A stretch of 64,000 bases of DNA from Miscanthus floridulus (GCF_019320115.1 NC_089584.1:74059533-74123532); one strand, 5' to 3'; shown: positions 32,317 to 45,651, numbered from the stretch's first letter. Numbers and translations: made by a program. Notes: generated by a model from the letters alone, not told the origin.

Positions 32317-32924
32317 CTAGAAAAAACACTCAAAGTCTTCTAGCTCCCAAAATACTAGATCGGTTGTTGCGATACTCATAGATTCATCAGCGCAAACCAG
32401 CTCAACATCATCTCCATGCCATTGAATCAAACATTGATCCATGGTTGATGGCACACAATAGTTTGCATGAATCCAATCATGACCAAGGAGTAAACTGTAT
32501 GACCCTTTTTCACCGATGACGAAGAACATGGTGAGCAGAGTCTTACTCCCGATTGTTAGCTCGACGTTCATTGCCCTTGGGTCTTAGATGCATTACCTAC
32601 AAAATCCTTAAGCATCATGTCAGTCTCAATCAAATCACCTATTCCCTTGCCAAGTTTATGAAAAGTGGTGTAAGGCATAAGATTGATAGAAGCACCTGCA
32701 TCCACCAACATCTTGTTCATCAGTTTCCCATCAACAAAACCTCTAACATATAAAGCCTTTAGGTGCCGATGCTTGACTAGCTTATCGAATATAGCCTGCT
32801 GTATAACTATCAACTTGGCAACTATTTCATCATACTCCAATTCATTGAAATTTGAATAAACTTCTTGATCCGCTAAAGCTCTAAATTTTGATGGCAATAG
32901 AAAAGCCATTTGAATATTAGCCAA
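32317..32924 (-). pseudogene. Gypsy B aspartic protease
   Basis: Reads NIQMAFLLPSKFRALADQEV, then ALYVRGFVDGKLMNKMLVDA with the catalytic motif DAGASINLMPY, and continues in an overlapping frame as ELTIGSKTLLTMFFVIGEKG and SYSLLLGHDWIHANYCVPST. Catalytic Asp is present, but the usual Ser/Thr after it is Ala. A frameshift at about 32570 separates the halves. Confidence 0.75.
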
Positions 32925-33014
32925 TGGTTGCTTTCTATCGGCTATTTGCTTAGCACGCCATAGTTGAGGCCTACCGGATTCTTGAGCCTATTCTAGTTCT
33001 CTGTTCCTTAGCCA

Positions 33015-35553
33015 TTACACTCTTCTTTTCTTGCTTCTTGTTAGACCTCCTGGACACCATTGGCCTTCCTGCCAAACATATTCTTCCTTATTACTTTCTT
33101 CTTCATAATCAACCCAGTTTTGATCAACAACTCGCTTTCCAAGCCGATCATGAACCATTCTATTTTTTAAGCGTTGATCCATGTTATTATGATGATACAC
33201 ATCTTGAGCATGGATAGACCGGTGGTTGGCTTGAGATTGCTTAAACTCCCAATATTGTTCGCTGCACTCTGGATAGTTATTTCTGGTAGGCAATTTCAAA
33301 CCTTTGTTCCAACAATGTCTAAAGTTAGGACAATTCTAATGTGATTCAGCATGCTTTCTTTCATATCTCTCTTTTTCCTATTGACGCTGGTATTGTTGCT
33401 CCTCTAACCAATGCTGATAATCCTTTTCATTCTGCTGCTGCCATTTATTCAACAAAAATCCAAGATGTGTTATGCGGCCTTGTCGCCCTAGCCTTTGACA
33501 TCTCTTCGTGCTCATATCAGCTCTTTTGCTTGTCATGATGCCTTCTAATCTTTCTATATTCATCAGCCGATATTTGCATCTCGGGATTGACTATTCTAGT
33601 TTCCCTTGATCTAACTGATGTTAGGACTTTAGTCTTCTCCTTGAGCAGCCTAGCATCGACTATGTTTTGATCTCCTGGGAAGGGATTATCATCAACTTTC
33701 ATCTTTCGAGGCGGATAGAATTTGATCCTTCCATGCTGAATAGCCCTCTGTATATGCCGCCAAAAAACTCTGCATTCATTAGTAGAATGAGATGTAGCAT
33801 TATAAAACTTGTAGAACTTCTTATTCTTCAACTGATCAGGGGGCAACATGACATGATTATCGAGCAACTTGATCTATCTTTTCTCGAGCAAGAAATCAAA
33901 GAGCTTGTCTAATTTGGTGATGTCAAAGTCATAGCTCTCTTCGACTCTTCTTCCCCAAGGATTTGGCACCATTACTATCTTCTTACCCCAATTCCATTCA
34001 GCCACGACAACTTCTTCTTCCTCATTGTCCTCATAGTAGTCATCGACTGAATATGGATTATAGGCTTTGGCCATTGCGGTACTTTTCTAGAATCAGGTAT
34101 CTCTGCACATATTCTGAAATTGGCTATTGAGTGCTACCACTCGTTGAGCCAATTGACCCAAATTGTTAAATTCTTGTCCCAACAACTTCTCTCTCCATGT
34201 TGGTAACATTTCTTGAATGGCCAAAGCAGTAGCTGATCATCAGTTAAGTTCAGTGAGAAGCACAAATTTTTGGTCTCTTGGAATCTCTGAAGAAACTCGG
34301 TGCCCGATTCATTAGTTCTCTGCCATATAGTTGTCAAATTGGTAATCTTCTTTTCTCCTGTCCTAGTGTAAAAATATGTAGGAAACTTCTTCTCTAGGTC
34401 AGCCCAATTGGCAATTGAGTTAACTGGCAGTGATGAGAATCAAGTGAAGGCTGGCCCTGATAGGGACAAGGAGAAGAAACGAACTTGATGGGCCTCTTCA
34501 ATGGATGCTTTGCCCAACTATGTAAGATACTGACTGACATGTTCTATTGTGCTTGTGCTGTCTTAGCCAGTGAACTTAGCAAACTCTAGGAGCCTATAAT
34601 TTGTAGGAAGAGCGACCAAATCATACCATTCTGGATATAGGCATTTGTATAAGAAGGTCCGCCCTTTTGGCTTCAAACCGAACTGATTCTTCATCATCTC
34701 GGTCACTCTAAGCAACAACTCATCAGCATTTGAATTTGAATCTCTCTATAATTGCTGACCCATCTGTGGATCAAAATTTTGAGTACCTTGATACCCTAGA
34801 TTTGGAATCATGTGAAGGGTGTTGTAATCCATGCCATAATGATACCCTTGTAGAATCTCCATCTGCTGAGTCCTCTGCTGGTTTGCTGCTTGAAGTCTCT
34901 GGTTGTAAATGTTAGGATCTATATCTCTATAAATCCTTTGAACTCATGGCACTATTTTTTGAGCCGACAATAGTATGTGGCCTGATGTGCTGAAATTAAC
35001 TGTCTGGTTCTGACCTTGCCCCACCGGCTGTTGCAAATGCTACATTGATGATCTAGGATTATACTATATCTGATTTGTAGTAGCACCTTGAACTTGCTCA
35101 AATGAACTATGAACTACCTAGACATCATCATTGCCAGCTGGTGCCACTTCTTGATGGCTAGTACCGGCTTGATTAGTCCCCTGAGTTGATGGATATGGAA
35201 TGTTGTAATAAGCTAATCCAACCGGATCAATTGGAAACCCATGAAACACCTCTTTCATGGTGTTGTGGAATGTGTTCAAGAAAACTATGGTTCAATATGG
35301 CATCATGAATAGATTTGTTTATAGCTTCCATGAAGAAATGCCTATCTTTAGCTTCATTTGCATCTATCTACCCATGCAATAGAACTCTTGGTAGTGGATA
35401 TTTCTAAACAATTGTATTGTCACGTGTCTTGGTGTAGGATAACAAACACTTGTTCTAAAATTCTTCAATAGCTTTGCTGATGACATCTTTATCTCCATCA
35501 AGTAGGTCTTCATAAGGTACCATAAGGATGTCGTTGTCGTTGTAAGCCGCCAT
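33015..35553 (-). pseudogene. Gypsy B gag
   Basis: Starts at the ATG at 35553 (MAAYNDNDILMVPYEDLLDG), 38 bases inside the LTR end. Core pieces are FLYKCLYPEWYDLVALPTNY, STIEHVSQYLT, FFSLSLSGPAFT, NWADLEKKFPTYFYT and TNESGTEFLQRFQETKN, the Retrotrans_gag domain. The C-terminal part gives DQLKNKKFYKFYNATSHSTN followed by ECRVF, a degenerate zinc-knuckle-like site in which the first Cys is Tyr, and NYPECSEQYWEFKQ. Element C (52683-54832) shows the same protein in plus orientation. Numerous TAG stops inactivate it. Confidence 0.8.
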
Positions 35554-35561
35554 GACGATTG

Positions 35562-35590
35562 TGGGGTCCCACCAGGCGTGCCAAAATGTG
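35562..35590 (-). promoter_or_regulatory. Primer-binding region of Gypsy B
   Basis: On the minus strand the LTR end is followed by CACATTTTGGCACGCCTGG then TGGGACCCC. A PBS starting TGGCACGCC would fit the TGG rule for tRNA 3' ends, but I cannot assign the tRNA. Confidence 0.5.
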
Positions 35591-37477
35591 TGTCGACACA
35601 AAAATGTGTCAACACACAAGCAAGCTGGAAGGGTCTGCTTGATGGAGCTAGAGATCTGCCTGGCTTCAACGCAGGGATAATCGATCCTGCGTATTCCTCC
35701 TAAGACATGCCAGTCAATTTGATGCTGCAATTGACAAGGAGAGAAAGTTTATCAGTAATTTAAGGTGGAATGTGCTGGTCTGTGCCTAGATAGTTCAAAG
35801 TGTGTCGCTTCGGAAGCAGCCATATGGGAAGAACGATTAAATAGCCGATACGCATAGAAGTCGGTTGTTATGGACTATAAAGTTCATGGGTAGCGATTGA
35901 TTTTATGTTGATAGGTACAATACACGTATATGTAAATGAGATCATTAGCTAGGTGGATATTACCAGTATGAATCATTGAGCCGATGAATCTAACGAGAAA
36001 GGATATAACACGCGAACAAATCGACTATCTAATATAAATAGATCTATAGACGCTCTGAATCTAATCTATTACCATCAATAGTGGGGTTCGACCGGATCGA
36101 TGACAGTTATGATGATAATAACAAACTAATACTTCAACAGACTTTCTGAAAGACATGCTATACGTGAAGGCTCGGATGAATCAGCTAAAATAGCCGATTC
36201 AGGTGAAGAGAAATACAGCGTGTGAACAATCGACTATTTCACGTGAACAGACCTATAGACTCATTAGACCTAACCTACTATCTCTAATAGTGGGGTTCGA
36301 TTGGATCGATGCAGCCATGATAAAGACAACAAATCAAACCTTGAAAGTACACAGATCTATTCATGTTTTAATAGAATCATGTAAACATGCTGTAGGCGTT
36401 AACGTATAGGTGATCAGCTATTTAGCCGATGCAGGCATAGCAAACAGTTAAGGTCGCTCCTAATCAAGAACAAATCTACTAACTAGCATCCTCTGATCTA
36501 TAGTGCTATCAGTGGGGATCGACTGGATCGTTGTAGCCATAATAGTGAACCATAGACCAGATTTAACTAACCAGCAAACATCTCCAAGATCATATGTGTC
36601 TTAACCACATACTATGTGTGACCAAGATCAAAATAGAATAGCTAATAAAACATAACCCATCATTCATTATAAGAAGTATCGTGTTGTGACAAAGCAAACG
36701 ATGGACCCAAAGGATATGAGGCCGCCGATCTAAATCAATCTTGACTGGGCAGGTTGATGTTGCTACAAACTAATGATGATAAGAACATTAGCAAGATCGG
36801 TAACTTAATGAATCTACCAAAGATTGTCACTCTTAGGTAGAGCCAATAACTTGACCTTAATCTAATTCGAGCAATGGAGGTCGACCAGATCGATGCAGCC
36901 GTACTTGAACTAGACAAGAGTCGATAACTAGCTTATACTAGAGTCGTAGTGGAGGTCGACCAAATTGATGCAGCCGTACGAACAGAAGTATAAGCCATGA
37001 CGGTACTTATAGACAAGCCGAAGGTTGACCAAACCGATGCAGCCCTACTCGCTGAAGAACTCACCGAGATCTACTCTACTCCTACTCCTAAGGGGTGGCT
37101 GGAGCCAAAAAAGTAAGTAACTTGTATTTGATTGATTGTGTGTCCTTTATAATAGCCGGGGTCCAATATTTATACCCAGAACCTACGCATGAATCCTACT
37201 TAAGCACGACTCATTACAATCTTTGGCATAAGAGAAAACATTCCTAATTTAAGATAACTTGGACCCTAATCTTTACCTTTTGTAGAGTCCAACATGTTTT
37301 TTCTTGACGCCAACTGCAACTTTTATCGTTATCTGCTAGCGCTCTCTACAGAGAGCCGATTCTAGTACTGCATTCAAATCAACTGATACTGACCTTTAGG
37401 CAATCAATTCCTCGATGACACAATCTTAGGGGCTTTCAAGTTCCTACAATTCTTCTTCCCAAATTTTGGTGTAAACA
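35591..37477 (-). repeat. 5' LTR of Gypsy B
   Basis: On the plus strand it runs TGTCGACACAAAAATG ... GGTGTAAACA, 1,887 bp, colinear with 25078-26959. Repeated GAC/CGA/TCG-rich words of the type GGTCGACC...GATGCAGCC recur at 36280-37050, and similarly in the other LTRs. Confidence 0.88.
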
Positions 37478-39302
37478 CTTAAGCCAAGTGGTTAGTCAAT
37501 TAAACGGTGAAGCGAGTGTTGTGCTAGCCTACTAAAAATGCAAGCCTCCTATCCACAATTCTAGTTGTTATTATCTCTATTTCACACACAAGAGGCTATG
37601 TCACTACCACTAAGTTAGTGAGCTCTCAAACACTAACTAAAGAACCTCCCTAACTCCTAGATGAGACACAAGCTAGCTCTCAAAACTAATTACACTAAAG
37701 AGCTTAGCTACACTAGGAATGTAAATACAAGAGTGAGATAGTCAAGATATACTAACGTGGCAAGTGACAATCACAACATATTAATGAATCCCAATGAAAT
37801 CCTCGAAGACAAGATGACACAATGATTTTTCACTAACATTCACTTGCTTGCCAGCAAGCTAGTCCATGTTGTGGTGATTCACTCACTTGGAGGTTCACGC
37901 GCTAATAGGCATCACACGCCTAACCCGCAATCAGGTGCCACACAACCAACAAAAGATGAGGATCACATAAGCCATGAGCAATCCACTAGAGTACCTTTTG
38001 GCTCTCCACTGGGGAAAGGTAAAAAACCCCTCACAATCACCACGATCAGAACCAGAGACAATCACCTTCCTCCGCTCGATGATCCTCACTACACCAAGCC
38101 ATCTAGGTGGCAGCAACCACCAAGAGAAACAAGCGAATCCCATAGTGAAACATGATCACCAAGTGCCTCTAGATGCAATCACTCAAGCAATGCACTTGGA
38201 TTCACTCAAGCAAGATCTGACCAACCACCTTTTATAGAGCCCCTAACGAAATAAAGCCATTGGACTCAAGGGGCAGCCCACCTTGGGGTAGCTAGACATG
38301 CTAGTTTTGTTGACCAAATGCACCTGCCCCAGCGTCTGGTCACTACCAACCGTCCATGTGTCCTCATGATTCAACCTCGGCCGCTTGATCCCAACGGTCA
38401 CCAGCCTTCCCCGTGTGGTTAAGTAACGACCAGACACGCTAGTCACAAGATCGGACACCTCGATCAGTGTTAGATCCCACACGTGTGCCAAGGCCATGCC
38501 TTGACTAGACACGCTGCTCCCCGAAGCTTCCCAGTGTTAGGTCATTTCTAGTAAGCATCCAGAGAGGAAAATCTATGACCGGATGTGTCCGTTCATAGGC
38601 GGCTGGACGCAGCCTCGAGTTTGGTCCTCTTTGGATCATGAGGATGCACATCAGTGTATGTCACCACCTGACCAGACATAGGCCATACATGTCCAGTCAC
38701 TTTTACTATTCATCATCTGGTCAATAGACCAACAACGTGTCTCACTACCCTGATGATCGGATGCACCCCACACCAAGCCGGTCACTATGTGACCAGCGTT
38801 CGGTCAGTGCAAAACAACACCTCCACTTCTCCAACTTTGCCACCCTTGATCAAATGTGCTAACCACCAAGTGTTTTACTTTGTGCACATGTGTTAGCATG
38901 TTTTCACAAACATTTTCAAGGGTGTTAGTACTCACTAGAATCTAAATGCATATGTAATGAGTTAGAACATCTAGTGGCACTTTGATAATCACATTTCGAT
39001 ACAAGTTTCACCCCTCTTAATAGTATGACTATCTATCCTAAATATGATCACACCCACTAGGTGTCTTGATCACCAAAACACAAAATCTCCTATGGATATC
39101 ACCTTTGCCTTGAGCTTTTTGTTTTTCTCTTTCTTCTTTTCCAAGTCCAAGCACTTGATCATCACCATGGCCATAACCATCATCATGATCTTCACATTTG
39201 TTCCATCACTTGGAATGTGCTATCCTCTCACATGATCACTTAGAGTAAAAGGGTTAGCACCTAGGGTTTCATCAATTCACAAAAACCAAACTAGAGCTTT
39301 GA
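37478..39302 (-). repeat. 3' LTR of Copia G (main part)
   Basis: On the minus strand it starts TCAAAGCTCTAGTTTGG (from TGAAAG) and runs to the CTTAA duplication; the last 64 bp are at 25014-25077. It is the same family as 12971-15181. A minus-strand purine tract, CCAAAAGGGGGGAGAT, sits at 39303-39318 as the PPT. Confidence 0.82.
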
Positions 39303-40451
39303 ATCTCCCCCCTTTTGGTAATTGATGACAACTCTTTCACAAAGATATGAATTGAAATCATTTTTGAATCCATGTTGCTTGCCCAAGCTTTTTACCATGT
39401 GTAAAGGATATGGACAAGTTTCATAAACCTAAATTGGTAGCATTAGCTCCCCCTACATATGTGCTAAGAGTTTGGATTGAAGCTTGCACATATGCATGGA
39501 TTGGAAATGTGGGAGGGCAATGTCTACAAAATGATGCTAAGGTATAAGAGATGGACCTTTGAAGCATGATACCAATCGGAGTGCAACAAATATACCATCC
39601 TTAGCACCATTGCTAGTTAGATACCACTTGGAATTTCTTGCAAAACATAAACACTAGATACCTCGTGAGATCATATTATATGCAATGCTCTAGTACCACT
39701 TGAAAAACAAAACCATGGTATATTTAACTATCCTATGCATGCTAGTTTCTCATTTCATCATTCAAACCTACAACTAGCATACACCACACAAGCATGGAAT
39801 TTTTAATTTAAAACTTGTGCCATGCAAGCAAACATATAAAATTCATATTCAAATGCATCATACAAGTTCATTATCTTGCTCCACCTACTTGTGTGCTCAA
39901 ATTTTAATTGATCCCTACTTTCATATCTCTCCCCCTTATTAATTTTTCACTATCTTGTTTCTCTCCCCCTATCTTTATGAATTACTTCTCCCCCTTTGTC
40001 ATCAATGACCACAAAAGTTCAATTTTAGATAGGTTAAGATTATCAATGTGAATCAATGGAGTGAAGATCATTTTTCCAAATTTGGTTCAATCTAGAACAC
40101 TTGGCAAAGATATTTAACTTGGTTTGATCCAAGGGCAAGCTTCTTCACACATTATTTCGATGGTTATCTTGTACCATGTTGAGTTAAACACTTATAGCTT
40201 ATTTTCTAGATCAAACACTAGGTTCACAAGCCCATAAACATGTCATATGCTACCACTAGATCAGGTCAAGCATATAAGCAATAGTGGTATCATACAAGCA
40301 TCAATTTAATTTGATTTTTATGAATGAGCCTATAAAGCATGAGGAGTGACTAGATGCACTAAACATGTCCTTAGCAAAAGACGTATGCATGCCAAACAAC
40401 TTTTACCTTGGATTGCTTGAAGGAGAGGCATGTCATATAAGTGGGGGTGCA
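39303..40451 (-). other. Copia G region between RNase H stop and 3' LTR
   Basis: 1.15 kb with the PPT at its LTR end. Some large Copia elements (SIRE/Maximus group) carry an env-like ORF in this place, but I see none here: frames are short and there is no membrane segment. Several CTCCCCCT words near 39950-40000 are the complement of purine tracts. Confidence 0.55.
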
Positions 40452-41945
40452 TCAACACGTATTTGAGAAATCCAATATGTTCAACTCATTCCTTAGCTTG
40501 CAAAACCTCTTCTCATCAAGTGGCTTGGTGAATATGTCGGCAAGTTGATCTTCGGTGCCCACACTCTCAATGCAAATGTCCCCTTTTTTATGATCTCTTA
40601 TGAAATGGTGGTAGACATCAATGTACTTTGTTCTTGTATGTTGAACCAGATTGTTGGTGAGCATGATTGCACTCTCATTGTCACATAGCAATGACACTTT
40701 CTTGCACTTCATTTCAAAGTCATTCAAACTAGCCTTCATCAAAAGAATTTGTGCACAACAACTACTGGCGGATAAGTATTTGGCTTTGGCGGTTGATAAT
40801 GCAAAACTATTTTGCTTCTTTGATGACCATGAAACAAGTGATCTTCCTAATAATTGACATGTGCTCGAGGTGCTCTTTCTTTCAACTTTACAATCCGCAT
40901 AGTCAGAGTCCAAATATCCAACTAGCTCAAATTTTGCTCCTTTGGGATACCACAAACCAACATTTTGTGTATGCTTCAAGTACCTCAATATTGTCTTTGT
41001 AGCCTTCAAATGACTTTCTCTTGGTGATGCTTGGAATCTTACACACATGCATATACTAAACATGACATCCAATCTTGATGCGATCACATAGAGTAGGCTT
41101 TCAATCATAGACTGATACATCTTTTGATCCACCATGTTGCCACTTGCATCACTATCCAAATTGCCATTTGTTCCCGTTGGTGTGCTAATGGCTTTGCTCT
41201 CATTCATGTCAAACTTCTTGAGCATGTCTTTGATGTACTTGCCTTGACTCACAAATGTACCATTCTTCAATTGCTTGATTTGAAGACCAAGGAAGTAACT
41301 CAACTCTCCAATCATGGACATCTCAAACTCATTAGCCATCATCTTTCCAAACTCTTCACAAAAATCTTGAATGGATGATCCAAATATGATGTGATCAACA
41401 TAGATTTGTAACACAAACAAGTCCTTGCCAATCTTCTTGGTGAAAAGAGTGGTGTCAACCTTGTCCATAATGAACCCTTTTGAGAGTAGGAAGTCCCTCA
41501 AACTCTCATACCATACTCTTGGTGCTTGGTTCAAGCCATACAATGGCTTCTTCAACTTGTACACATGGTCGGACTTCTTGTCATCTTCAAAATCAGGTGG
41601 TTGCTCAACATAAACTTCTTCACTAATGTAGCCATTGAGAAATGCACTCTTGACATCCATTTGATAGAGCTTGATGTTATGGGCACAAGCATAGGCTAGC
41701 AAGATCCTTATTGCTTCTAATCTAGCAACTAGGGCATATGTTTCTTCAAAGTCAAGACCTTCAACTTGAGTGTAACCTTATGCTACCATTCTTGCTTTGT
41801 TCCTTACAACTATCCCATCTTGATCTTGCTTGATTCTATACACCCATTTTGTTCCAATCACATTGTGGTTCTTTGGTTTCTCCACTAACTCCCATGCTTG
41901 ATTTCTTGTGAAGTTGTTCAATTCTTCATGCATTGTGTCAGATTA
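40452..41945 (-). pseudogene. Copia G reverse transcriptase and RNase H (truncated, mutated)
   Basis: The open part from 41702 encodes 416 residues: LYQMDVKSAFLNGYISEEVY, KPLYGLNQAPRVWYESL, a catalytic box reading YVDHIIFGSS near 41390-41410, YFLGLQIKQ, MIESLLYVIASRLDVMFS and WSSKKQNSFALSTAKAKYLS, then VQHTRTKYIDVYHHFIRD and DQLADIFTKPL. The second Asp of the YVDD box is His, and two Glu of the RNase H LSTAEAEY motif are Lys, so neither activity is expected. Upstream, HEELNNFTRNQAWELVEKPK extends to about 41940 across one stop, where repeat E interrupts. Gag, protease and integrase are missing. Confidence 0.88.
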
Positions 41946-42440
41946 TTTAGCTCTGGTAATGCCTAGCAATGTGATCGCATAGATTGACCTAGATGGTTGC
42001 ACATGAGACATAGAGATTTATACTGGTTGGGGCCCTTGGGAAGCGAGTAAAAGCCATACATCCAGTTGCTACTTCTTCTTGTATTCATATGCTTGGTTAC
42101 AGGGGCTGTTGCTCCTAGCTACGAGGTAGATTGGAATGAGGCGATGGTGTCATGGTGGATGTGATGTTCGTAGAGTCCTTACCCCTCTTTATATAGGTAG
42201 AGGGGTAGGGTTACAACATGGGTGATCGGTGCTATAGATTGGATTCGAAGTTTGTTATAATAAATCAATTCTATCCTACCATAGCTGTGATGGTGGCAGA
42301 TATCCTTGATACATCATGATCTCCAAGTTGGTAGTTGCGCCTAGTCCTCGCAGGCTTCCTCCTTGGTTGTCTTCCATTGATGGGCTAGATATAAGGTCAG
42401 TGAGGGTACCCCGGGCCCATATCTCTAATAGTAGCCCCCA
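41943..42440. repeat. Repeat family E, copy 2
   Basis: TAATGCCTAGCAATG, then GCACATGAGACATAGAGATT, TATACTGGTTGGGGCCC and an end near GGGCCCATATCTCTAATAG, colinear with 24366-24861. It interrupts the Copia G RT domain. Confidence 0.5.
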
Positions 42441-42918
42441 CATGATTTAATGATGGGCTCGTAGAGCTGTACCATCCTTTGGGTGCTATGTGTCCCTATA
42501 ACACTCAGGTACCATAGGTACTGATGAACACTTCTTAGGTACCGAGACACTTGAATACAATCAGAAGGTCCTAAATATTGGAACGACTATGCGGGTTGCA
42601 CTGACTAACAGTAATGCCTTCCTGAGTTTTAGGATTCCTTCAGGTGGAAGTCTCCCACCTGTTTGAATGCATCACATGCGCGTTATTGAATCCTGTAAAA
42701 GATAAGGATAGTGGTGCCTAGGAACTCCAACTGTTCTGTTTCCCATGCTTTTACTTTGTGGAACTCTCTCGATGCCTGAGTGCATTTTTAATGCCAATCA
42801 CCCAATGTTGGTATTTATTAACTTGTAACTTGTTTTAAGTAGTCACATGTAATATGCCTACATCTCCTAGCATCACTTGTACTAGGTTGTCATCCCTAAT
42901 GATGGTACCAGAAATGCT
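42441..42918. other. Unassigned stretch, possibly internal part of repeat E
   Basis: Starts with GTAGCCCCCACATG immediately after the E end. Contains GGTACCATAGGTACTG and GGTACCGAGACAC words but no ORF and no match elsewhere in the window. It may be the sequence following an LTR of family E. Confidence 0.3.
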
Positions 42919-44373
42919 TGTTGGTACTACATAACATTATTACTAGAATAATACTAAGTAGTTCTTTATTAATGTATGTGATTAGAAAGAATAGACATGA
43001 ATATATGAAAGGAATCTACAAGCGCATAGATAATTATACCATTGTAGCACTTCACCCAGGAGTATTCCAGATATCATTATTTATATTTTTACCATAATGA
43101 AGGTCTGGCATGGACATGTATTGATTACTTATACTATTGATGGAGAAATAAACCATAACCAATGTTCTGCTCATAAAAGGTGTAAGTCATAGGATAAGAT
43201 ATATGATAAGTATTGATAAATGATAAATCACTAAGAGTACTCCTATCTATGGCATTAGCATGGTCAGGTAGAATATTAGAGGAATAATTCCTAAGTCATT
43301 CTTAATTATAAGTCAAAGCATACATTGATTAATGCAATTATACCTAGTAATAATTGTTAAGATCATCTTCATATCTACACATAAGGGATATTACTAAGGA
43401 AGATTAAGAACAGAGCTTGTTCTTCCTTCATAACCGGACCCTACGTGCACCTATATTCGGGGAGTGGACTACAAAGGACTCAACGGGAGTGTCACATCTG
43501 TGATCTACCACATGACCTTTAATATAGGATGCATCCGTAGGTAAACAATGTATAAGCACCACGCTTACACAATGTCGACCACTCACCCATGGTACCTTAG
43601 ACTAAGCGCTATACGAACTTATGCATGAACATGATGATAATCTAACTATACTAAGCATATAATCAAAGTAGACGATGAACATTATAACAAAGAACATGAA
43701 TAAGATGAATACTAATATTGCCATAACAATTGTATCTAGCATATAAAAACAATGGAGGTATAAAAGAGAGGGGGTACAAAGATGATACCAAACCATGCTC
43801 TTGACAAGATCAGGAATCCAAGTGAAGACTGCTTGCCTCCCTCTAGACCTAGCCTAACTAGCTATGCCCTAGAATATGGTGGAGCTCTAAGGATGATTAG
43901 GGTTTCTGTCTTCTCAAATGACTTGATGACTAGGGTTATTATGCCTGGGGGTGGTAGGGGCTGGTATATATAGCCCGGAGCATCCAACGTGAGCCCTTGG
44001 ATCAAATTGACTTAAAGGACGGCGTAGATGCAACCTAGGAGGTGGTGGAGAACCGACATTCAAAGGAGGGCTAACATGTGGGCCTAGGGGGTCGGGTAGC
44101 CTACAAGTGGTGCCGGCCAGCCTCTGTCTCTTTGCCTCGATGTGGAGTCCTCTAGAGTCTTCTAGTGTCCATTTCGCTATAGATAAGCGCAATTAAATTT
44201 GACATGTAGGTCCACCTTGACAGTTTTCTAAATAAACCATGTAGAAAATACAGATTCACCAAAACTCATGGAATTTGTTAGTTTAAACCCCCTCGATCTT
44301 CATTGGTGATTATATTTATGCCCTTATACTTGTTATATTGATGGTTTATAATGGTTGTTAACTACCATCAATA
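42919..44373 (-). repeat. Family F LTR, 3' copy of a deleted element
   Basis: On the plus strand TGTTGGTACTAC ... ACCATCAATA, 1,455 bp. It matches the F solo LTRs and the partial copy at 45652-46580. The minus-strand promoter is visible as GGCTATATATACCAG at about 43962-43976. A purine-rich CTTGGAGAAG at 44376-44385 could be the decayed PPT. Confidence 0.8.
43965..43973 (-). promoter_or_regulatory. TATA box of family F LTR (3' copy)
   Basis: TATATATA in the centre of the LTR, also present in the 5' copy at 46148-46155, with conserved GGC upstream and CCAGCCCC downstream on the minus strand. Confidence 0.55.
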
Positions 44374-45651
44374 AACTTCTCCAAGCTTAACCTATGCTAG
44401 TCCCTTAGCAAAGCTAAACTTAGTAAATAGATCAGGAGTTTAAGGATTTTGAAAACATCAATGCAACTCCTTAAAAGTACACATGTGTTCAAACAAGTAT
44501 TCTCCTCCGGATTAGAATGAATTGATTTGACTTTCAAACTTACCCATATTACCTTCAACCATGGGCTTCTTAGCCTTCACTTAGGTCTTGAGCAATTGAA
44601 AGATAGAATGATCAAGTCAAGCACTATGTCTCAAGTTCTTTGTTCAACCATCATTCTAGAGTTTTTATAAATTTTCCAAAATAAAACTCTGAGCTTCCAT
44701 TATATGACACTCTCAAGTCTCTCAATATATGTGGTATTTGTGGATCCTTACCAAGGCAAAAGTGATGTTATGCCTTTCTTTCTTTCTACAACTAAAGCTT
44801 ATGTGGAGCTCATAGGAGTGGAAAAAGCACGAAAGAGCATACTTGCAATACATATATTGTAAAGTCAAACCTTGGATCCAAAGAGAGTTGAGTCATACAA
44901 TCAAATCAAGATGTGCATGTGTGTGGATGAATGTGGTGGATATATATGGTGGCTAACCTATTTCTACTATGCTCCTTGAAAACATATTTCTCTTTTGAAA
45001 CTTAAAAACAACTTTGCAAGAAAACATGGGCTATCTTATTCATCTTTTCTTTTTTTGGACGGGCATCTAAGTAACCATTGTTTTCAATATCTCAGACACT
45101 TGTCCATTTTTTCTCATCTCTTTTTTATTAATAACTTTTGCATAGCCACATGCTTCTTTTATGCAATAAGAACTTGGAGCATTTATTTGGTGGATATCCT
45201 ATCAAGAATATTTTTGGTGTTTACTCCTAGTGTACGAGCAAAACATTTTTGGGTGGATCTAGATGGACTGGCATATTGTTGTGCCTACCCCTAGTGTAGG
45301 AGTAGTGCATATTTGGGTGGTGTATACGTGATCTTGATTTTAAGAGCATGACAAACCTCTCATAAGAGTCAGCAAAGCTTGACTAAATTCAATGCAATGC
45401 AAGTAGCATATATGAGGAAGTTTTCCTAATCTAAATATCATATATGGCTCTAGTAGGAATTCAAGTTTTATCATACAGGAACTCATCATGTAGGATTTTG
45501 ATGTTTTTCAAAAGATAAATTTTTAGAACTTTAGTATCACTTGGAACATGATAAATAGCAGCTCAGACCTTCTCATATCATATCCATCAATTATCTAGAC
45601 TTCGATCAAGCATATGCTACCCACGAGTTTTAAGTTTAGAGTAAATTCTTA
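44374..45651 (-). other. Residual internal region of the F element
   Basis: 1.28 kb between the two F LTRs with no protein domain. It carries the LTR-proximal 3' end of the element (PPT side). The end of the 5' LTR, the PBS and all gag-pol are absent, so a deletion runs from inside the 5' LTR into the 3' internal part. Confidence 0.6.

Larger units (their letters stand above)
25078..37477 (-). mobile_element. Gypsy B: complete Tat-lineage element
   Basis: 12.4-kb minus-strand LTR retrotransposon. Perfect CTTAA duplications flank it at 25073-25077 and 37478-37482. On the minus strand the LTRs start TGTTTACACC, and a PPT ending GGGGGGCATG precedes the left LTR. Internal order on the minus strand is gag, protease, RT, RNase H, a second archaeal-type RNase H, and integrase, then a 2-kb tail carrying an antisense ORF. 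A second RNase H plus an antisense ORF is the known layout of the Tat group (Grande-like). LTR identity by eye is roughly 90%, and many stops are present, so it is an old, inactive copy. Confidence 0.9.

Noticed and set aside
39044..39235. 63-codon frame with a hydrophobic FLFFSFFFS stretch, a possible membrane protein.
   Set aside because: It lies in the LTR of Copia G on the opposite strand, is low-complexity, and has no counterpart in the LTR at 12971.
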